From Anthoceros angustus (lineage: Eukaryota; Streptophyta; Anthocerotopsida; Anthocerotales; Anthocerotaceae), in NCBI GenBank assembly GCA_010909165.1, contig MU008168.1:124001-188000 (forward strand): a stretch of DNA of 64,000 nt, in the 5' to 3' direction. The notes under the pieces are model-generated. The model was not told where the DNA came from, made no database searches, and saw only the letters and a program-made list of their open reading frames with translations. Below are positions 23,903 through 37,210 of the stretch, one piece after another (the stretch's first letter is position 1; each line of letters starts with the position of its first letter). The position numbers and the translations under genes are program-made.

Positions 23903-26359
23903 CAGTTGTCGCTGCTGTGGAAGGAAATCTCCGTCTGTACATTACATTCTGTCAATAGGTTCTCCTAGCTAATTTTTTGTCCAAACGCAGCTACCAGTGT
24001 GCTACAATCAGGCTAACAATTTTCTGCAGCCGAATGCTGGCATGCAAAAGTCGGCTTACATTGAATATTTGGACATAATGGCTATTATAGCAATGTTATG
24101 CGAGCTAGATCAATTCATGGGGTAACGCATGTCCGTAGAACCTTTCCTGTTAGATTACCTTGTACATTTTTTGAGATGAAACCAGCTTCAAACTGGATGC
24201 ATGCTAATCGTACAACCCCCATTCGAGGAGTTCTCCGTTGGAGACTTCACGTTCATCTACTCGCATTCCTGAACCAACAAAATGTATATAGTCAGATTCT
24301 AAGGACTGGAAAGCGCTGTCTAACAACGAAAAAGTAGCTACGTTCAGACACCAACATCGACAATCCATGCGACTCGTCCAGGCCGAAACCCGCAGCACCT
24401 GAATCGCTTTAGTAGCTGCACTAGCATTCCAACATATCAGCGCTGCAACAAGCTTACTTTCACACGAGCAACCCCACTTGCTGACGGGCCATCTTGACAA
24501 TCGTGCAGGGCCATTTTGACAGTTCCGTAAAAAAGTCGCTGCAACACCTTCCCAATAGCAAAACTGAACTACTTTCCAGCCATGCATGAAAAATCAAGGA
24601 AGAATGTACATAAATACTTACCTGACTTCAAAAGGGTTGGACAGGTCAGGAACAATGGCCGTTGTGCGAGCGTCTGTGCGTCAAACGCTGAACGGCTAAA
24701 AGTCTGCCCACATTACAGGCGCACCTGGCAAGTTTCCTATCCATGAGATGATCCACCACAACTCTGTACACAGAAAAGAAGCTATATTAGACAGGGTTAA
24801 CGGCCTGAAGGAGCTCTGGAACAAACCTAAATAATAGCAATTGCAATTCAATTAATCAGTAGCGGTTTCAACGCAATTCATCACCAGGTGAACACCTTCA
24901 TCGCATGAACGAACTACAAAAAAATGAGGGGTACACCTCCACAATGCAAGACTCTTGGCACCCGAACCACAAGGGAAATCTGAAAATTCATTCAGGGGAA
25001 ACATGCTGACAGACCATTGCTCATCCAATTTGGCAGAGGATTGTATTGCAGACATATGCTCTTAAACCACCATGAGGTGAGTTCTATGAGCTGGTACCAA
25101 CCAAATTATCAAAAACCCACCTCTCATGAATAAAGGCAGCTAACCTCCCAAGCTTGGACGTGATATATGCTTACATCCTTAGAGCCCACATACACAATTC
25201 TCACATGTTTAATATCTAGTAGCAAATGTGGTACAAGAACCTTAAATTGAGACAGTCTAATGAAAAAACCATCGCTCTGAGGACGCACCTCACAATGAAT
25301 ATCTTCACAAACTGCGTCCAAGCTTAGGCAAACTAAAAAGCACTAATCAAACACAGTAATGTTGTATCATCCATGAGTTTGAAACCAGAATATAACTCCA
25401 ACAGGCTGCATTACATTCCAGCCTCAAATCAGGTACTGTCAAAACTACGGATGCTGAGACACAAAAAGGAATTAAGACATACGGCAGAGCTGCACGTACT
25501 AAGTCCGATAACTGAATTATGTGAGCCAACTTCTTTAAGTACTGCTGGAATAACAAAAGAAGTCCACAAAACGAAGGCACACCTAACTACTTTGAGGTGC
25601 AACTATACACCTGGTCTCAGGAATTCCTGTGACAACATAACCTAGAAAATATTTCGTCCTCCAACTGTATCCCAGCACTTTGAACCAAAATCTTCCCGCA
25701 GTTAGCACATTGAAAAATCTGATTGCCAGTAAGACATAGTTTTGCAAAAGCACCGTGGTGAAGGATAGCAACAAAGGAGCTGAAGGACTCACATGTGAAA
25801 AATCATCGAGAACATGTTTCAGACGAATCAGCCTACGTGCGGATCAAATTGGAGACTCACGAACAAGTTTAAACCCTGGGGTATCAGCAGCTCCCACAAT
25901 GCTACTCTGTGTAATATGTGCACTGATTTAACCACTAGATGCTTGGGTTTGCACCCTCTCAGAGGACTGTCAGCCAAAGACCAAAATCCCACGTAAGTAA
26001 AAGGACTGGCCACATACGAACAAAAGAAAAAAGTCCAAACTAATCCCTACTGCCCATACTGGAGGGAGGTGAGGGGGGAAGATAAGGTTCTAGTTGTGAG
26101 ACACACTCCTCATCCTATATGACTCTGCGATCTACCCTATTACTGTGATCACTAACATGAGGTGACTATGACTTCAAATTCATTGTCTACAGCAGACTAT
26201 ATGAGTTAGGGTGGGCACTAAGGTTCCAAACTTACAATCCTTTAAAACGAGCTGCAACTCCCTATATCAGGTACCTACACCGTAATCTGCATTGGGGTTC
26301 CAGGGTCTCGCTGACGAGGTAGGGATTTGAATATGGGGATACATGAGCCTTACAACAAT
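23903..26359. other. Intergenic region between exportin-4 and WW-RRM gene
   Basis: The two genes converge. No protein family recognised in any frame. It likely holds the 3' untranslated ends of both genes; a longer 3' region of the minus-strand gene is possible because that gene also has unusually long introns. Confidence 0.5.
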
Positions 26360-28990
26360 CTAGTAAGGCCGATACACTCTACTGTCACTGTGATGCCATC
26401 TAGTAGGGCCAACACCCCCTGAAAGATTCTGTTGTGAAGGCTGCTGCTGATGAGGCTGTTGATGAGACTGCTGTTGATGAGGCTCATGTTCTCCCCTCTT
26501 CAATTCCACCTTGATACGCTTGCCCAGAAGGAGCATACCATTGACTTGCTGGATGGCTGCCTCAGCAGCTTTAGAAGAATCCATTGATACAAAACCTGCT
26601 TAAGATCATCAAATGCAGTGACCAAACAGGCTAGGATTTTAAGTGCAAAAAGGACAATAGAGAACACCAATCCCCAAAGAAAAACTCAAACAGGTATTAC
26701 TGTTCACGCAAAGCACAGACTAGAGGTGGATAATCTGGACGGCCCCCATGATCTGACACCTTCCTGTGCCTGCTGAGATACAGCTAACAGCATATGCTAA
26801 ATGACGACATAGTTGTCAAGAGGAAGTAACCTCTAGCTGCCATGAAGTAGCATTCTGAGGTGCAAAACAAACTAAAAGATTATCTCACTGCACGCAACTG
26901 TAATAACTACGACGAACAAGTGGAACACACCACTGCAGACAACACTGCACAATTTCCACAGAACATCAATCACCCTCTTGTGTCGTACTTTAGCACTACT
27001 ACATCAGGTCCAGTTTGGGTACATTTCTAGCATCTGAGCCAATGCAGTAACAAAATGCCAAGACTCTGCACCTGAACCAAACACTGGTGAGCTTGTCAAT
27101 GGACTGAACTACATTGAGAACCAGCTGATTCCCAGTGTGAACGAGCTGTTCCCATGTGACACAATCCCTTGCTGCAAGGGTTTCAAGCCTGCTGCTACCC
27201 AAACAGACGATCCTAATGCAGACATGGAAAGTTTTGTCTAATAAAAAATAGCATTAGTGGACAACCCAGCAATGAGTGTGCAAGAAGTTGAAGTCCTATC
27301 AAGAATTTCAAAGCAGTGACGCCTAGCCACACGGGACTTCACCTACTGTCTGGTGTTTAAAGGTCGGGACGCAATACCAGCTTATCAGACAGATTAAGAC
27401 AACATCCACCATTCAGAAAAGAACATAACACAAACAATCAAGGAAGCTGGCACCGTTTTCACCTGCAACCTATCATTGTCCCAAGCACCAGCACCAACAA
27501 CTAAAAACCTCTCTCTGAGATAGAGAGCAAGGGAAGGAAAAACTGTGAGCAGGGAGAGTTATTTGGATCACTCATTGGCCCTACGGTTAGGACTTGAAAG
27601 TGTTTTCCTTCTAGAATATGTCCAGGCTGACCATGGATATGCACAACATTGAAGGACACAACAGTGAGTGACACTACCGAAATAAAAGCAAACATTGCTT
27701 ACCATAGCCTTTCCCTCGCCCTGTCTCTTTCTCAACTCCAACTTTGGCGTACAAAACAGTGCCATAAGGAGTGAACAAATCTGCGAGTTTCTGATCACCC
27801 ATATCTTCAGGAATACCAAAAACAAACAAATTTGCACCTGCAGAGCAAATCTTGGTCAGCACATTTTCTTACCAGTGCAGTACAAAACCACATGGCTACT
27901 TCGAGTGTACCTTGCGGGCCACTTGTAGGCGCAGAGGACGAGACAGGGGCCGGAGGCTTTGAAGGAGGGGGTGTGTGAACAGGAGGCCTTTGATGAATGA
28001 TAGGGGGTGCAGACACTGATGACATTAAAAGGAAGTGAGCTAAGCAACAACAACAAATAGACTGCCGGCAATGAAGAATTTCAGAACAGAAAAAATGTGC
28101 TGCCATATACCATGAGGTCCATGTGGTGGCTGTTGCAGTGTGTGGGGAGGAGCCGCCAACAAAGGTGCAGAACCTTGAGAAGCCATGTGTGGGGTTTGTG
28201 TCATAGGATGTGTTTGGACAGGAGGGCCCCCAACTGGGTTTGGCTGAAGAGGCCTGGGAATCAACTGAGGCTGCGACACTGGCTGAGGCAAAGGACCTCG
28301 GGAGGGATGCTGCATTGCATGCGGAATTGGGGCCAACCCGTGAAGTTGACCAGGACGAGGCAATGGAAGAGGCAAAGGGCGAGGCATTAGCGCACCTTGC
28401 ATGGTGTGTGGCAGGGGACACGGTGCAGATTGCTGCATTTGTGCCCCTGGCTGCTGCAATTGTCCCTGGAGAGGCTGCATCTGACCCTTCGCTGACTGTT
28501 GTGCTTGGCTCTGGGCAGGCTGTGTAAGATGAACCTGAGGAGATTGGTTTTCCTGTTTCAATTGGCCAGAAACAGCTTGCGGCAGCTGGCTTGTGCCATT
28601 TTGACCCTGCAACCCTTGACCTGGAATTGACTGCTGCATTTGAGTTGGCCCTGAGGACTGCAGATGCACCGGTCCAGACTGTGATTGTGGAGGGTGATGC
28701 ATCTGTGCCTGGTTGAAATGTTGTGCTGCTTCTGCAGCAATCAAAGCAGCGGGCTTTTCCCACTGAGTGACTCCTGTGGTTGGATTGTGATAGAAAGGCC
28801 TGCCACTGGGAGCCTCATGCACAGTCCACTCCTCAGCAGGTTTGCTTTCTGCTGCAGCCCTAAACTGATCTTGAGAAGCAGCAAGTGGGGCCTGATAGTG
28901 GTTCTCTTGCCCAGGGTACTTCGCAGTATCTGTCACACCCTTGTAGTCACTATCGCCTGAGCCTTGGCCATTTGCCATTGCAGGCGCTTC
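26360..28990 (-). CDS. WW-domain and RRM RNA-binding protein
   Basis: Predicted RNA-binding protein acting in RNA processing. Minus-strand exons: 28990-28111, 28015-27911, 27837-27703, 26595-26360. If translation starts at the first in-frame ATG (28978, MANGQ) the protein is 447 residues. A WW domain (residues about 51-78, EEWTVHEAPSGRPFYHNPTT then GVTQWEKP) binds proline-rich partners. A long Gln/Pro-rich region follows, then one RRM split by an intron: RNP2 is LFVFGIPED and RNP1 is GKGYGFVSM, ending GKRIKVELKRG, most like the last RRM of CELF/BRN proteins. The tail is His/Gln-rich (HQQQSHQQPHQQQ). The exon start at 28990 is a strong acceptor in phase 0, so this may instead be the C-terminal half of the upstream FLX-like gene (728 residues in all). 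Confidence 0.88.
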
Positions 28991-31900
28991 CTGCAAATGG
29001 ACAGAATAAAGAATACATTTCAGTTAGAAAAGAGACCTGCCAACACAGATATCCAAACATGCAAATCCGTACGCATCAAAATAGAAGTCAGATATCACAA
29101 CAGTGTGGAAAAATGGACAAGATCAGATGCCACAACGTTGTGGAACAATAGACAAGATTTAAAACTGAAGTCCTGGGACTCACACACTTCGGTCGTAGAT
29201 CAGTTCAAAGCAAGGACTCAATCCAAGCCGCAGTAACTGACCCGGCCATATACTAGGGCTAATGGCTGATTGGAATCTCCAATTTCAGAGACCAGACTAT
29301 ATACAAACAAGTTGACGGGCTACTTTGAAAGAGGGACCTCCATGTTGCTTCATGAAGCAACAGATGCATGTGGCAAATTAAAAAGCTCCATGAGCCAGAG
29401 GACGTGTCATAATGCAATGCACATGGTCCCTTTTACTGCGGAGCAGCAACAAGAAACATCTCATCGGATATCATACAGGGATCATGGTAACAAAAATGAA
29501 GTAGGGAACCTGTGAGCATCATACGAACCTTCCACTGCATCTACTGGGTCATACAAAGTTGGTCCCATGTTACCATTGACCTAAATGGGCTTATTTGGTC
29601 ATCCAAATAAAGTCTCGAAAGGAGACCTTTCCACTTATCTTTTTCAGATTAAATGCACCAAGAATTGTACTAATCATTTGCATGCAAGTAAGGCCACGAA
29701 ACAGAAAACAAGACGAAAAAAAGGTTTTCAATCATGAATTTTAAGCAATCCCACTGCCGTTTACTGTGGACAAACTTTATAAGCACTTTCAGCAAACAAA
29801 TTACAGTTCACACATCAGCAGATAGAATCGGTCAGTTGCTTTAGCAATATCTAGCAACACACCAATCCGCAAGACTTTGAACACCTATCACCTTAGACTT
29901 TGGTGCTTTAACTGGAATGAAACCTCACAGCTTTAAGCCTTCCCAGCAAGTAAACAAATAAAACTTACTGCGACCGCCAAGCTCCATGCATGGACCTGAG
30001 AGTTGACAAAAGATTACCTACTTTGTCAAAAACTCATACAAGATGCATGGAGCCTACACACACATCTTGTGAGATGTGAAACATCCCCTCATCTAAAACG
30101 CACAAAGACTGAAACAACAAGAAACAATCCCGGCAGACAATGTCTCTGTGCTATTTGGTGGTACACCCATCTAAACCTTACTGGAAGTCAAATGTTAAAA
30201 TCACAGTCCTCCACAACAGAGGAACGTTGTCCAATCTGGACAGGCACTCTGAACAACGGCATATACAACTATCACCACACGACAGAAGCATGACAGTATC
30301 CACTTCAAGCACTTCAGAGAAAAAATAACGGCCTACATTTCCACTGGGGGAAGGCTGATAGAAGAACTTAGCCACAAGAAAGATAAACGAGGGGTCACAT
30401 TGCAAGCCTGACAGATTTATAATTCTAACAGCATTAACAACAAGGAAGAAGATCTGGAGTACGGGCCTAGAGAGATCTAGGCAGAAAGGCAATCCAAACT
30501 AAAATAAGGAATTATGTAGCCATTTACACAATAAAAACTAGACTCAGTACACTGGTCACCTGGATGCAAACGTCAAGACAAGACATCAGACAACAATCAG
30601 TGACACATGCAAAACACCACAAACTGATGTTGACTAAAGTAATCCACCATTTCGCATTCATAAGACTTGACTTCAAAGAAAGTTATTTCAGAATTGGAGA
30701 TCACTATGTACCCAAGAAATATGCAAAACACACCACCAGCCGGGAGTGCACCACACAACTCGTCTTCCATGGCAAGTCTCTTTTTCTTGTAAGGGTGGAA
30801 CATTCCTGACCTGATCTTGTCCTTGAGCAGCTACCAAAGCAGTTTTTCTTCTTGTGCGAAATTATATCCAGTCTTGTGCTTACATTCAAGTCAGACCTTA
30901 GATTTCTAGGCTAATTTCACCAGGCATAATCCCAAACTAGTTGATGCATCTACACTAAGTTCATCACTATCACTCTGCTAGTTGGGATACAATGCTACAG
31001 CTACTGCGCTTAAAGTACAGCACACCAGGATTAAAGCACAAGCACTGATATTATAAGTGTCTGACCTAAAGAAGTACAGCTTATGAGTTTGCCTGCTGTG
31101 TCAGTGCCATGACAAACAGAAAACATAACACAAATACAAGTGCAAAGCGGTCTCTACAAGTGGTACAAATGGATTGTTTATTACAATTCCAAGTTCTCTG
31201 TACGGTTTTTGGCAAGTTCCTTGTTGCAGATACTCAACAGAAAGCATGACAGAACCAGACAGCATGGACTCTGGACAACTACAGCTATGTAAGCAAACAT
31301 TAGGTGAAGACACTACAGATGCATACATACTAGGAAACAAAATTCTGTATGCAGATAGATGTATCATATATGTATTTAAATATATACACTGCCATAGGGG
31401 TTTAATTTTCATCAAATATCCACTACACACAACCAAGACCTCATTTTGACTGAGGCTGGGTCTTGGGAGGTATTTTCACATGATTACAGCAAATAACAAG
31501 GGATACTCGATCTGCTGTACATTGCACATTGACGGATTGCTTCCACTCAAGTTTGTTGCTAGACTAAGCATGGACTGAAACCTATCTAGCATATGGATTG
31601 ACATCCGATACAGACTCATAATGTGTGGTGTTCAGTCAGCATGCAACACAAATGCTTTCCACTATTGAAAGTCACGAACCATTCATGAGAATTCTAGGAC
31701 ATAACACATGCTTCATTGTGACTCGAAATAAAGGAAAGTGACGATCCTAGCAGACCATGTTAATTTCTGACCACACAGGATAACCATGTTTGGGAGCAAG
31801 TCATGGGAGACAAGATAAGTGATTACAGACAAGTCATGGGAGCAAGAGTGCCATCAAGTTTCTTCTCAATCACCAGAAGCAATGCTCATAGTTGGGATAA

Positions 31901-32857
31901 CATTCTATATAGACCGACAACTGCAGGAGAAGGATGCCTGCTCACGACTATCATGCCTCGGCTCTCCCTCTCTAAGCAGGAGTCCTAAATGGGTCCTAAA
32001 GATGTCACAATACTCTCACTCTCACAGAAAAACAGAAGACATGCAAGCAGAGACTTAAAGCACCCAAGAGGTAAAACTTCAACTATGACAGATGCCCTCA
32101 ACAATGTCCGTTCTAAAGAAACCTGCTATTGCTCTAGACCACCTATGTCAAAATATACACAAACACAACTACTTTGTAAAGCTTGTCGGAAATGGGTGCT
32201 TGTACCACAGCTGCTCAATATCCTAACAAAAATGCCCTGGCTCATCTACGTACATGAGGAATGCCAGTGCGCTGTAACTCATAAGCTCCCCATGCAGTAT
32301 TTGGACCAGTGGAATACTGCACACCGTTTTCCACCGCTACTGGCATCTGAAAGAAAGAGGGGCAACAAAAACTATCAACATATCCAATCCCACACGGAAC
32401 CTACTACAACTGTGCAATCAGTTCATTTGAGCTTGTTGAACCATCCCTCTATTTCAATGGATGATTTGACATAGATGTTTGAGGTTCAAGTTGGCGAAAA
32501 TCTCATCCAAATCAGTTCACCAAGAACAGACAAATATATCACTCAGAGCACAGTTGATTTCAAAACAAGATTGACATATGCTTCATCAGCAGCAGCATGG
32601 AATTCTTAGCGACAATGGACATAAAAGAAACTTGTAAAGTCTCCACGTTCTAGGACCTGAAGTCAGAGCGTACTTGGCTAAGACTCTTTTCATGCTAAGA
32701 ATGACCACAAGAGGGAAAGGGCAATGCAAGGATAGCCTCTTTCACATGCACTAAGGAGACACTCCCTTATCAATCCGAATGGAGACCTGAAGCTACCAGC
32801 TCACAAACTCTAGAGCTACACTAGAGTTACTATAGTTGGTGGAAAAGTCAGACTAAC
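28991..32857 (-). other. 3.87-kb intron or intergenic gap between FLX-like and WW-RRM exons
   Basis: No coding similarity found on either strand; moderately AT-rich unique-looking sequence. It ends on the minus strand with a pyrimidine-rich tract and TTTGCAG, and begins with GTTAGT. It is far longer than other introns in the window (mostly 60-200 bases), but the WW-RRM gene also has a 1.1-kb intron (26596-27702). Confidence 0.5.
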
Positions 32858-33918
32858 CTGGTGTATGCCGTAGCCATCAGCATAAATTCCCTGAGGTACA
32901 GATCCATAGGACGGAATATCTGAAGCAGCATATCCCCCGTTGTAAGTCCCAACAGCTGTGAGAGAGACGAACTGTAAGACAGGCTAAGAACAATGCTCAA
33001 TTCTGCAGATAGAAGAACCAAACTTGCACTCGGGTCACCAGTAGTAGTGTTGACACGGGCTCTCTTCTCCGCATTTGTTAATTCTGCACGCAGCTTTTCA
33101 ACCTCTCTTGCCATTGAAACCAGATTTTTCTCCATTGCTTGTCTCTGTTCTAGCTGTTCACTGTTTGCTTTTTTCTCATAATCAAACGCCGTCCTAGGTG
33201 AACACAGGAGCAGTGTCATGAAAGTTCCATCCAAATTTCTGAGCTTCTGGATTAGTCCCATTCCAGGACAACTAAGAGGCTGCAAGGTGAAACCGAATCT
33301 CTGGGAAAAGGCAACAGGCATGAGCATATCTTAGTAGTACCTTGCTCTCTGCAGTTCTTGTCGTAACCCTTCAATCTCAGTCCTGAGAGCAGGTACTTGC
33401 TGACCATCAGAGCGTAGCCTTTGTAGTTCTGCTGTGACCTGCTGGACCTGCTGCACAAGATCTGATCTCAAAGCATGAAGCTTTTGGTTCTCGGCCCGCA
33501 GCTGCAAAACATCAGACTTGATTGCCTCAGAGGATCTGAGTTCCGCTTCCTGTTTGTTAGTCTTATCAACAAGCATGCTTATTTGTCGCTCCTTCTCAGA
33601 CTGAAGTCCTTGCAACATCTGTTGCAACCGCTGCAACTCTTGTTGTGCAGCTGCAAGCTCTTGCCTAAGGGCCACATGAGTAGCCGCTAGCCGCTGGTTT
33701 TCTGTCAAAAGCCTTTGAATCTCAGCATGCTGTGTGGCGATCTTCTGCTCTAGGATGATAGGAGGAGCACCACCCATTACTTGCTGAGGCGTAACTATCT
33801 GCGGCCGAACTTGATACGGACCGCCTGGTCCAGGACGCATAATGCCGGGGCCTGGAGGAGGGCCTCTGACACCAGGATTGATTATATGCGGAGGAGGCAT
33901 CCTGGACCTTCCAGCCAT
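32816..33918 (-). CDS. FLX-like coiled-coil protein
   Basis: Member of the FLX/FLX-like family, coiled-coil proteins; in Arabidopsis FLX works with FRIGIDA to raise FLC transcription. Minus-strand exons 33918-33341, 33193-33039 and 32955-32858, 277 residues to the last clear splice site. Typical parts: Met-Ala-Gly-Arg start, a Gly/Pro-rich N-terminus, then [40 protein letters not shown] and a long heptad region, ending [20 protein letters not shown] and [18 protein letters not shown]. The third exon is Gly/Tyr-rich and ends GYGIHQ. If the next donor is not used, 13 more residues precede a stop at 32816; if it is used, the exon joins in frame to the WW-RRM exon at 28990. An acceptor at about 33953 suggests an intron in the leader. 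Confidence 0.9.
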
Positions 33919-34937
33919 ACAAGACTTGGAGAGAGCCTCTCAGGTCAGCCTGTCGAGAAAAACACAGGAAAACATATTGTGAAAAAAGCTGAAGAGGCAA
34001 CCAAAAAGGCCTCCCTCCTAACTACCAAACATGAGTAACTCCCACCTACTGTGCAATCACGATGGCATTGCTCGACCAGATCATTATCTCCGCCGCTGTA
34101 CGTTACGTACCCTTGGATATACTGAGTCACGTCATGATCACCACGCTCAGGTAAAGACGATAGCACTAGCTCGGCCTACTGACAGGTACTAACAATGAAA
34201 GCCAACTCAATTGTGCTATAAACAAGCACGAACAGGGTTGTCATGCCAAGTTTCACAGTCACTAATTCTCTGGACACACACACCCAGACTCTCACACACA
34301 AACACACACAAACACACAAACACACACACAACACCGATTCCTGGAACACGCACTGCATCGAATCAAGACGTCGCAATGGATACCTTGAAAGCATGCACGA
34401 AAACGATAACCAATCACGGAAACAAGAGCTTTCAGAGAAGCAAAGGGTGTGAGAAAGTACCAAGGCAGCAGAGGGGCCGATCCCGGTCAGGATGCCGCAA
34501 AAGCCGGAAAGGACAAGTGGAAAAATGCCAAATCGGAGAGCGATGTGATTGAGCCTCAGGGGCTGGACGCCACAACCGGTCCGGGAGAGAAGGGAGGCCT
34601 ACGCCTACGCCAACTGGGGGGAGCAACAACCAGGCCTGGCCCTGCCGCAGAGAGCATGCACCGAGCGTGGAGGTGGTTAGCGTTGTTGCCCTAACCGCAG
34701 TCCGCCCATTGCCCGTTTTTACACTGCCTTCCCCAAACGGAAAGATCTGTACATATGTGGGTGCCCCTGCCCTGCGCAGTCCACTGTGGCTGCCGCTCCC
34801 GCTGCCGGGTTGGTTGTTGTGGGTTGGTTCATACAGGGTGCGGTTGCAGCAATTCTACCGACTCTCGACTCACTGGCTGCGTTTACGGACCTAGACAAGC
34901 GAGTCTAGTCTCTGTAATCCAGTCCTTCGTGCGAGAA
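33919..34937. promoter_or_regulatory. Divergent promoter region, FLX-like / DUF3326, with CA microsatellite
   Basis: About 1 kb between two divergent start codons. It contains a CA/CAAACA-rich microsatellite at about 34275-34332. No other gene recognised. Promoter role is inferred from layout. Confidence 0.5.
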
Positions 34938-36938
34938 ATGGAAAAAATGGTGGCAACCGCTGTTCCTTGCACTTGGTCCCGGGCCTGGGCCTGGGGCTGG
35001 CCCCGGCCCGCGCTGCCCAAGCAGCGCCTGCGCCTAGGCGTGCACGTGACGAAATGGGGAGCAGGCAGACGAGGTGCCGTCTCGGCACACGCTGTGGGCG
35101 GCAGCATTGCCCGCAGGCCGTACACTGCTGTTCTGATTGTGCCCACAGGCACGGGAGCCAGCATCGGTGGGTACGCGGGGGACGCGCTCCCGGTTGCCCG
35201 AGCCATGGCCTCGGTCGCCGACTGCCTCATCACCCACCCCAACGTGGGATTCAACTCCCCAGCCTCCTGTCCTGCCTGTTTTTGTGGGCGTTACTGGATG
35301 CAAGGAGCTGCCGGCTCACGCGTGGATGGATGGCTGGTGTGCGCAGGTGCTGAACGGAGCGATGTTGTACTGGCCGCTGCCCAACGCGCTCTACGTGGAA
35401 GGTTACGCTCTGGACCAGTTTGCAGCAGGGGGATGGGGTCTTGTGCCTGTGCATCAGAACAGAGTGGGTAAAGGTAGTGGAGGGGAGTGTGGTGGTCATC
35501 CCCTGCTGCCGGACCTGCCCTGCGCTCCTTCTGACCAGCAGCTGCGTCTCCCTTGCGTGAATCGCAGGTTGGTCTGATTCTGGATGCCGGTATAGAGGAG
35601 GAGCTGCGGCTGCGGCACCTCCAGGTTGCCGATGCTGCGCGGGCCACGTTGGGTCTGCCTGTGCTGGAGTACGCTGTTACGGACAAGCCACTGCAGGTGC
35701 CTGCCTTGCTTTGTCCCTCTGTGTCCGTGTCTGTGTCCGTCTCCGTCTCCGTCTGTTTGGCACTTTGGTGCGTTTCGGCGCTGGTTGCCGATGAAGCGAA
35801 GACCTGATCGGTGTAGGTCGAGAAATGGGTCGACCGGAAGACGGGAGCGTCTACTGGCCGGCTGGGGCAACCTGATTCACTTCTGCGAGCCGTGGATGGC
35901 TTGATCAAGAGTAGCGGAGTTGATGCAGTTGCAGTGGTGGCGCGCTTCCCTGATGACTCTTTAGATGAACTGGAGGATTACAGGCAAGGCCAGGTTGGTG
36001 GTGCGGTGTCCTTGCACACTCTTGCTAACTCAGCAGCTCCACTATGCTTCATTTTCTGCCCGTGCACTGCACAGGGTGTCGATGTCTTGGCCGGAGTCGA
36101 GGCGATCATCAGTCACATGGTGGTGAAAGAGTTCGGGATACCTTGCGCCCATGCGCCTGCTTTGTCTCCCTTGCCGTTTGATGCTTCCATCTCACCTCGA
36201 TCTGCAGCAGAGGAGGTCTGTCTGTGTTTCAGTCCCGGTGAAGAGTTGTGGGGATCTAGCAAATGGGCCTGCTTCACATGTTATCTATTTTGGCTGCAGC
36301 TAGGGTACACGTTTCTTCCATGCGTCCTGGCTGGGTTGAGCAATGCCCCCCAGTTTTCAAGGAAGGAGGATTCCCTTCTCCCCGGAAGAACCAGTGGAAG
36401 GAGCATCTGGGCAGATGATGTGGACTGTGTGATCGTACCGGGAAACGCATGTGGAGGTGCTGGAACTCTAGCTTTTTGCAGCCAGAGAGTGCGGAAGGTA
36501 CAATTTTCCCACGGGCCTCACTTAACTCTTCTTCCTTGTTTCTCTCGCGTGCGACCAGACCCTCACACCCATATAAATGCTTCCCCTCTCTATTATGTGT
36601 AACAGCCTTTGCTGATAGCCGTGGACGAGAATGAAACGGTTCTTGACGATACTCCAGAGAAGTTGAATTTGGATGCGGTGAGAAATTCTTTGATGCAGCA
36701 AGTAAGAAAAAGTCCAGCTTGATTACATCTCCACTTTGCTCACACTGTAACTGAACAGGTCAAGGTCGACAACTACTTGGAAGCTATCGGTGTGATGGCT
36801 GCACACAAAGCTGGAGTTAAGTACGCTACCTTACGTCGGAAAGGGGTACAGCACTTGCAACGGTGTCGTTTGCCTGATGGGTTGGACAGGACAGGTTCAG
36901 CACAAACTGCGGCATCGCAGTATGTCCTGATCACGTGA
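34938..36938 (+). CDS. DUF3326 family protein, probably plastid-targeted
   Basis: Function unknown; the family is conserved in cyanobacteria and plants. Eight exons: 34938-35243, 35347-35463, 35568-35696, 35817-35993, 36075-36215, 36300-36497, 36606-36677, 36759-36938; 439 residues. Residues 1 to about 60 are rich in Arg, Ala, Trp and Ser with no acidic stretch, fitting a plastid transit peptide. The conserved body starts YTAVLIVPTGTGASIGGYAG and continues DCLITHPNVLNGAMLYWPLP, NALYVEGYALDQFAAGGWGL, DDSLDELEDYRQGQGVDVLA, GIPCAHAPALSPLP, SPRSAAEELGYTFLPCVLAG, PGNACGGAGTLAF and VDNYLEAIGVMAAHKAGV. The C-terminal 40 residues after KYATLRRKG are not typical of the family. Start chosen as the first ATG in frame that leaves a plausible transit peptide; the frame is open further upstream. 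Confidence 0.93.
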
Positions 36939-37137
36939 GGCGTTCGTTGAAGACTTGTCCAGTTCTGCAGAGTACCTACGCAGTGTCTGTACTCGTATGG
37001 TTGGCGTTGAAGACTTCAAAATAGCATTGGACAGAACGTCATCCTGTCTGTATATCGTGGGGTGGGTTGTGGTGCAAATCACGCCTAAGAAGCACGAGAC
37101 GGCTACTGTCAGTCGAAAACGATTTTTCCATCCTTGA

Positions 37138-37210
37138 GCGCTTGTAGTCGAACGGTTAGGATATCTACGGTTACAGCAAGAGATGCAGGGTCGACTCCCC
37201 GCAGGCGCCT
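37138..37210 (+). tRNA. Degenerate tRNA-like sequence (probable pseudogene)
   Basis: Seven-base acceptor arms GCGCTTG and CAGGCGC pair (one G-U), followed by TAGTCGAACGGTTAGGAT like a D arm and GGTCGACTCCCCG like a T arm. The anticodon arm does not fold into the normal 5-bp stem and 7-base loop, and the T stem has mismatches. It therefore looks like a decayed tRNA or tRNA-derived SINE head, nearest in general form to tRNA-Glu or tRNA-Arg; no anticodon can be named. Confidence 0.35.

Noticed and set aside
24204-24587. Minus-strand frame of 127 codons downstream of exportin-4
   Set aside because: Cys/Trp-rich with no domain, no splice support and no match to a family I know.
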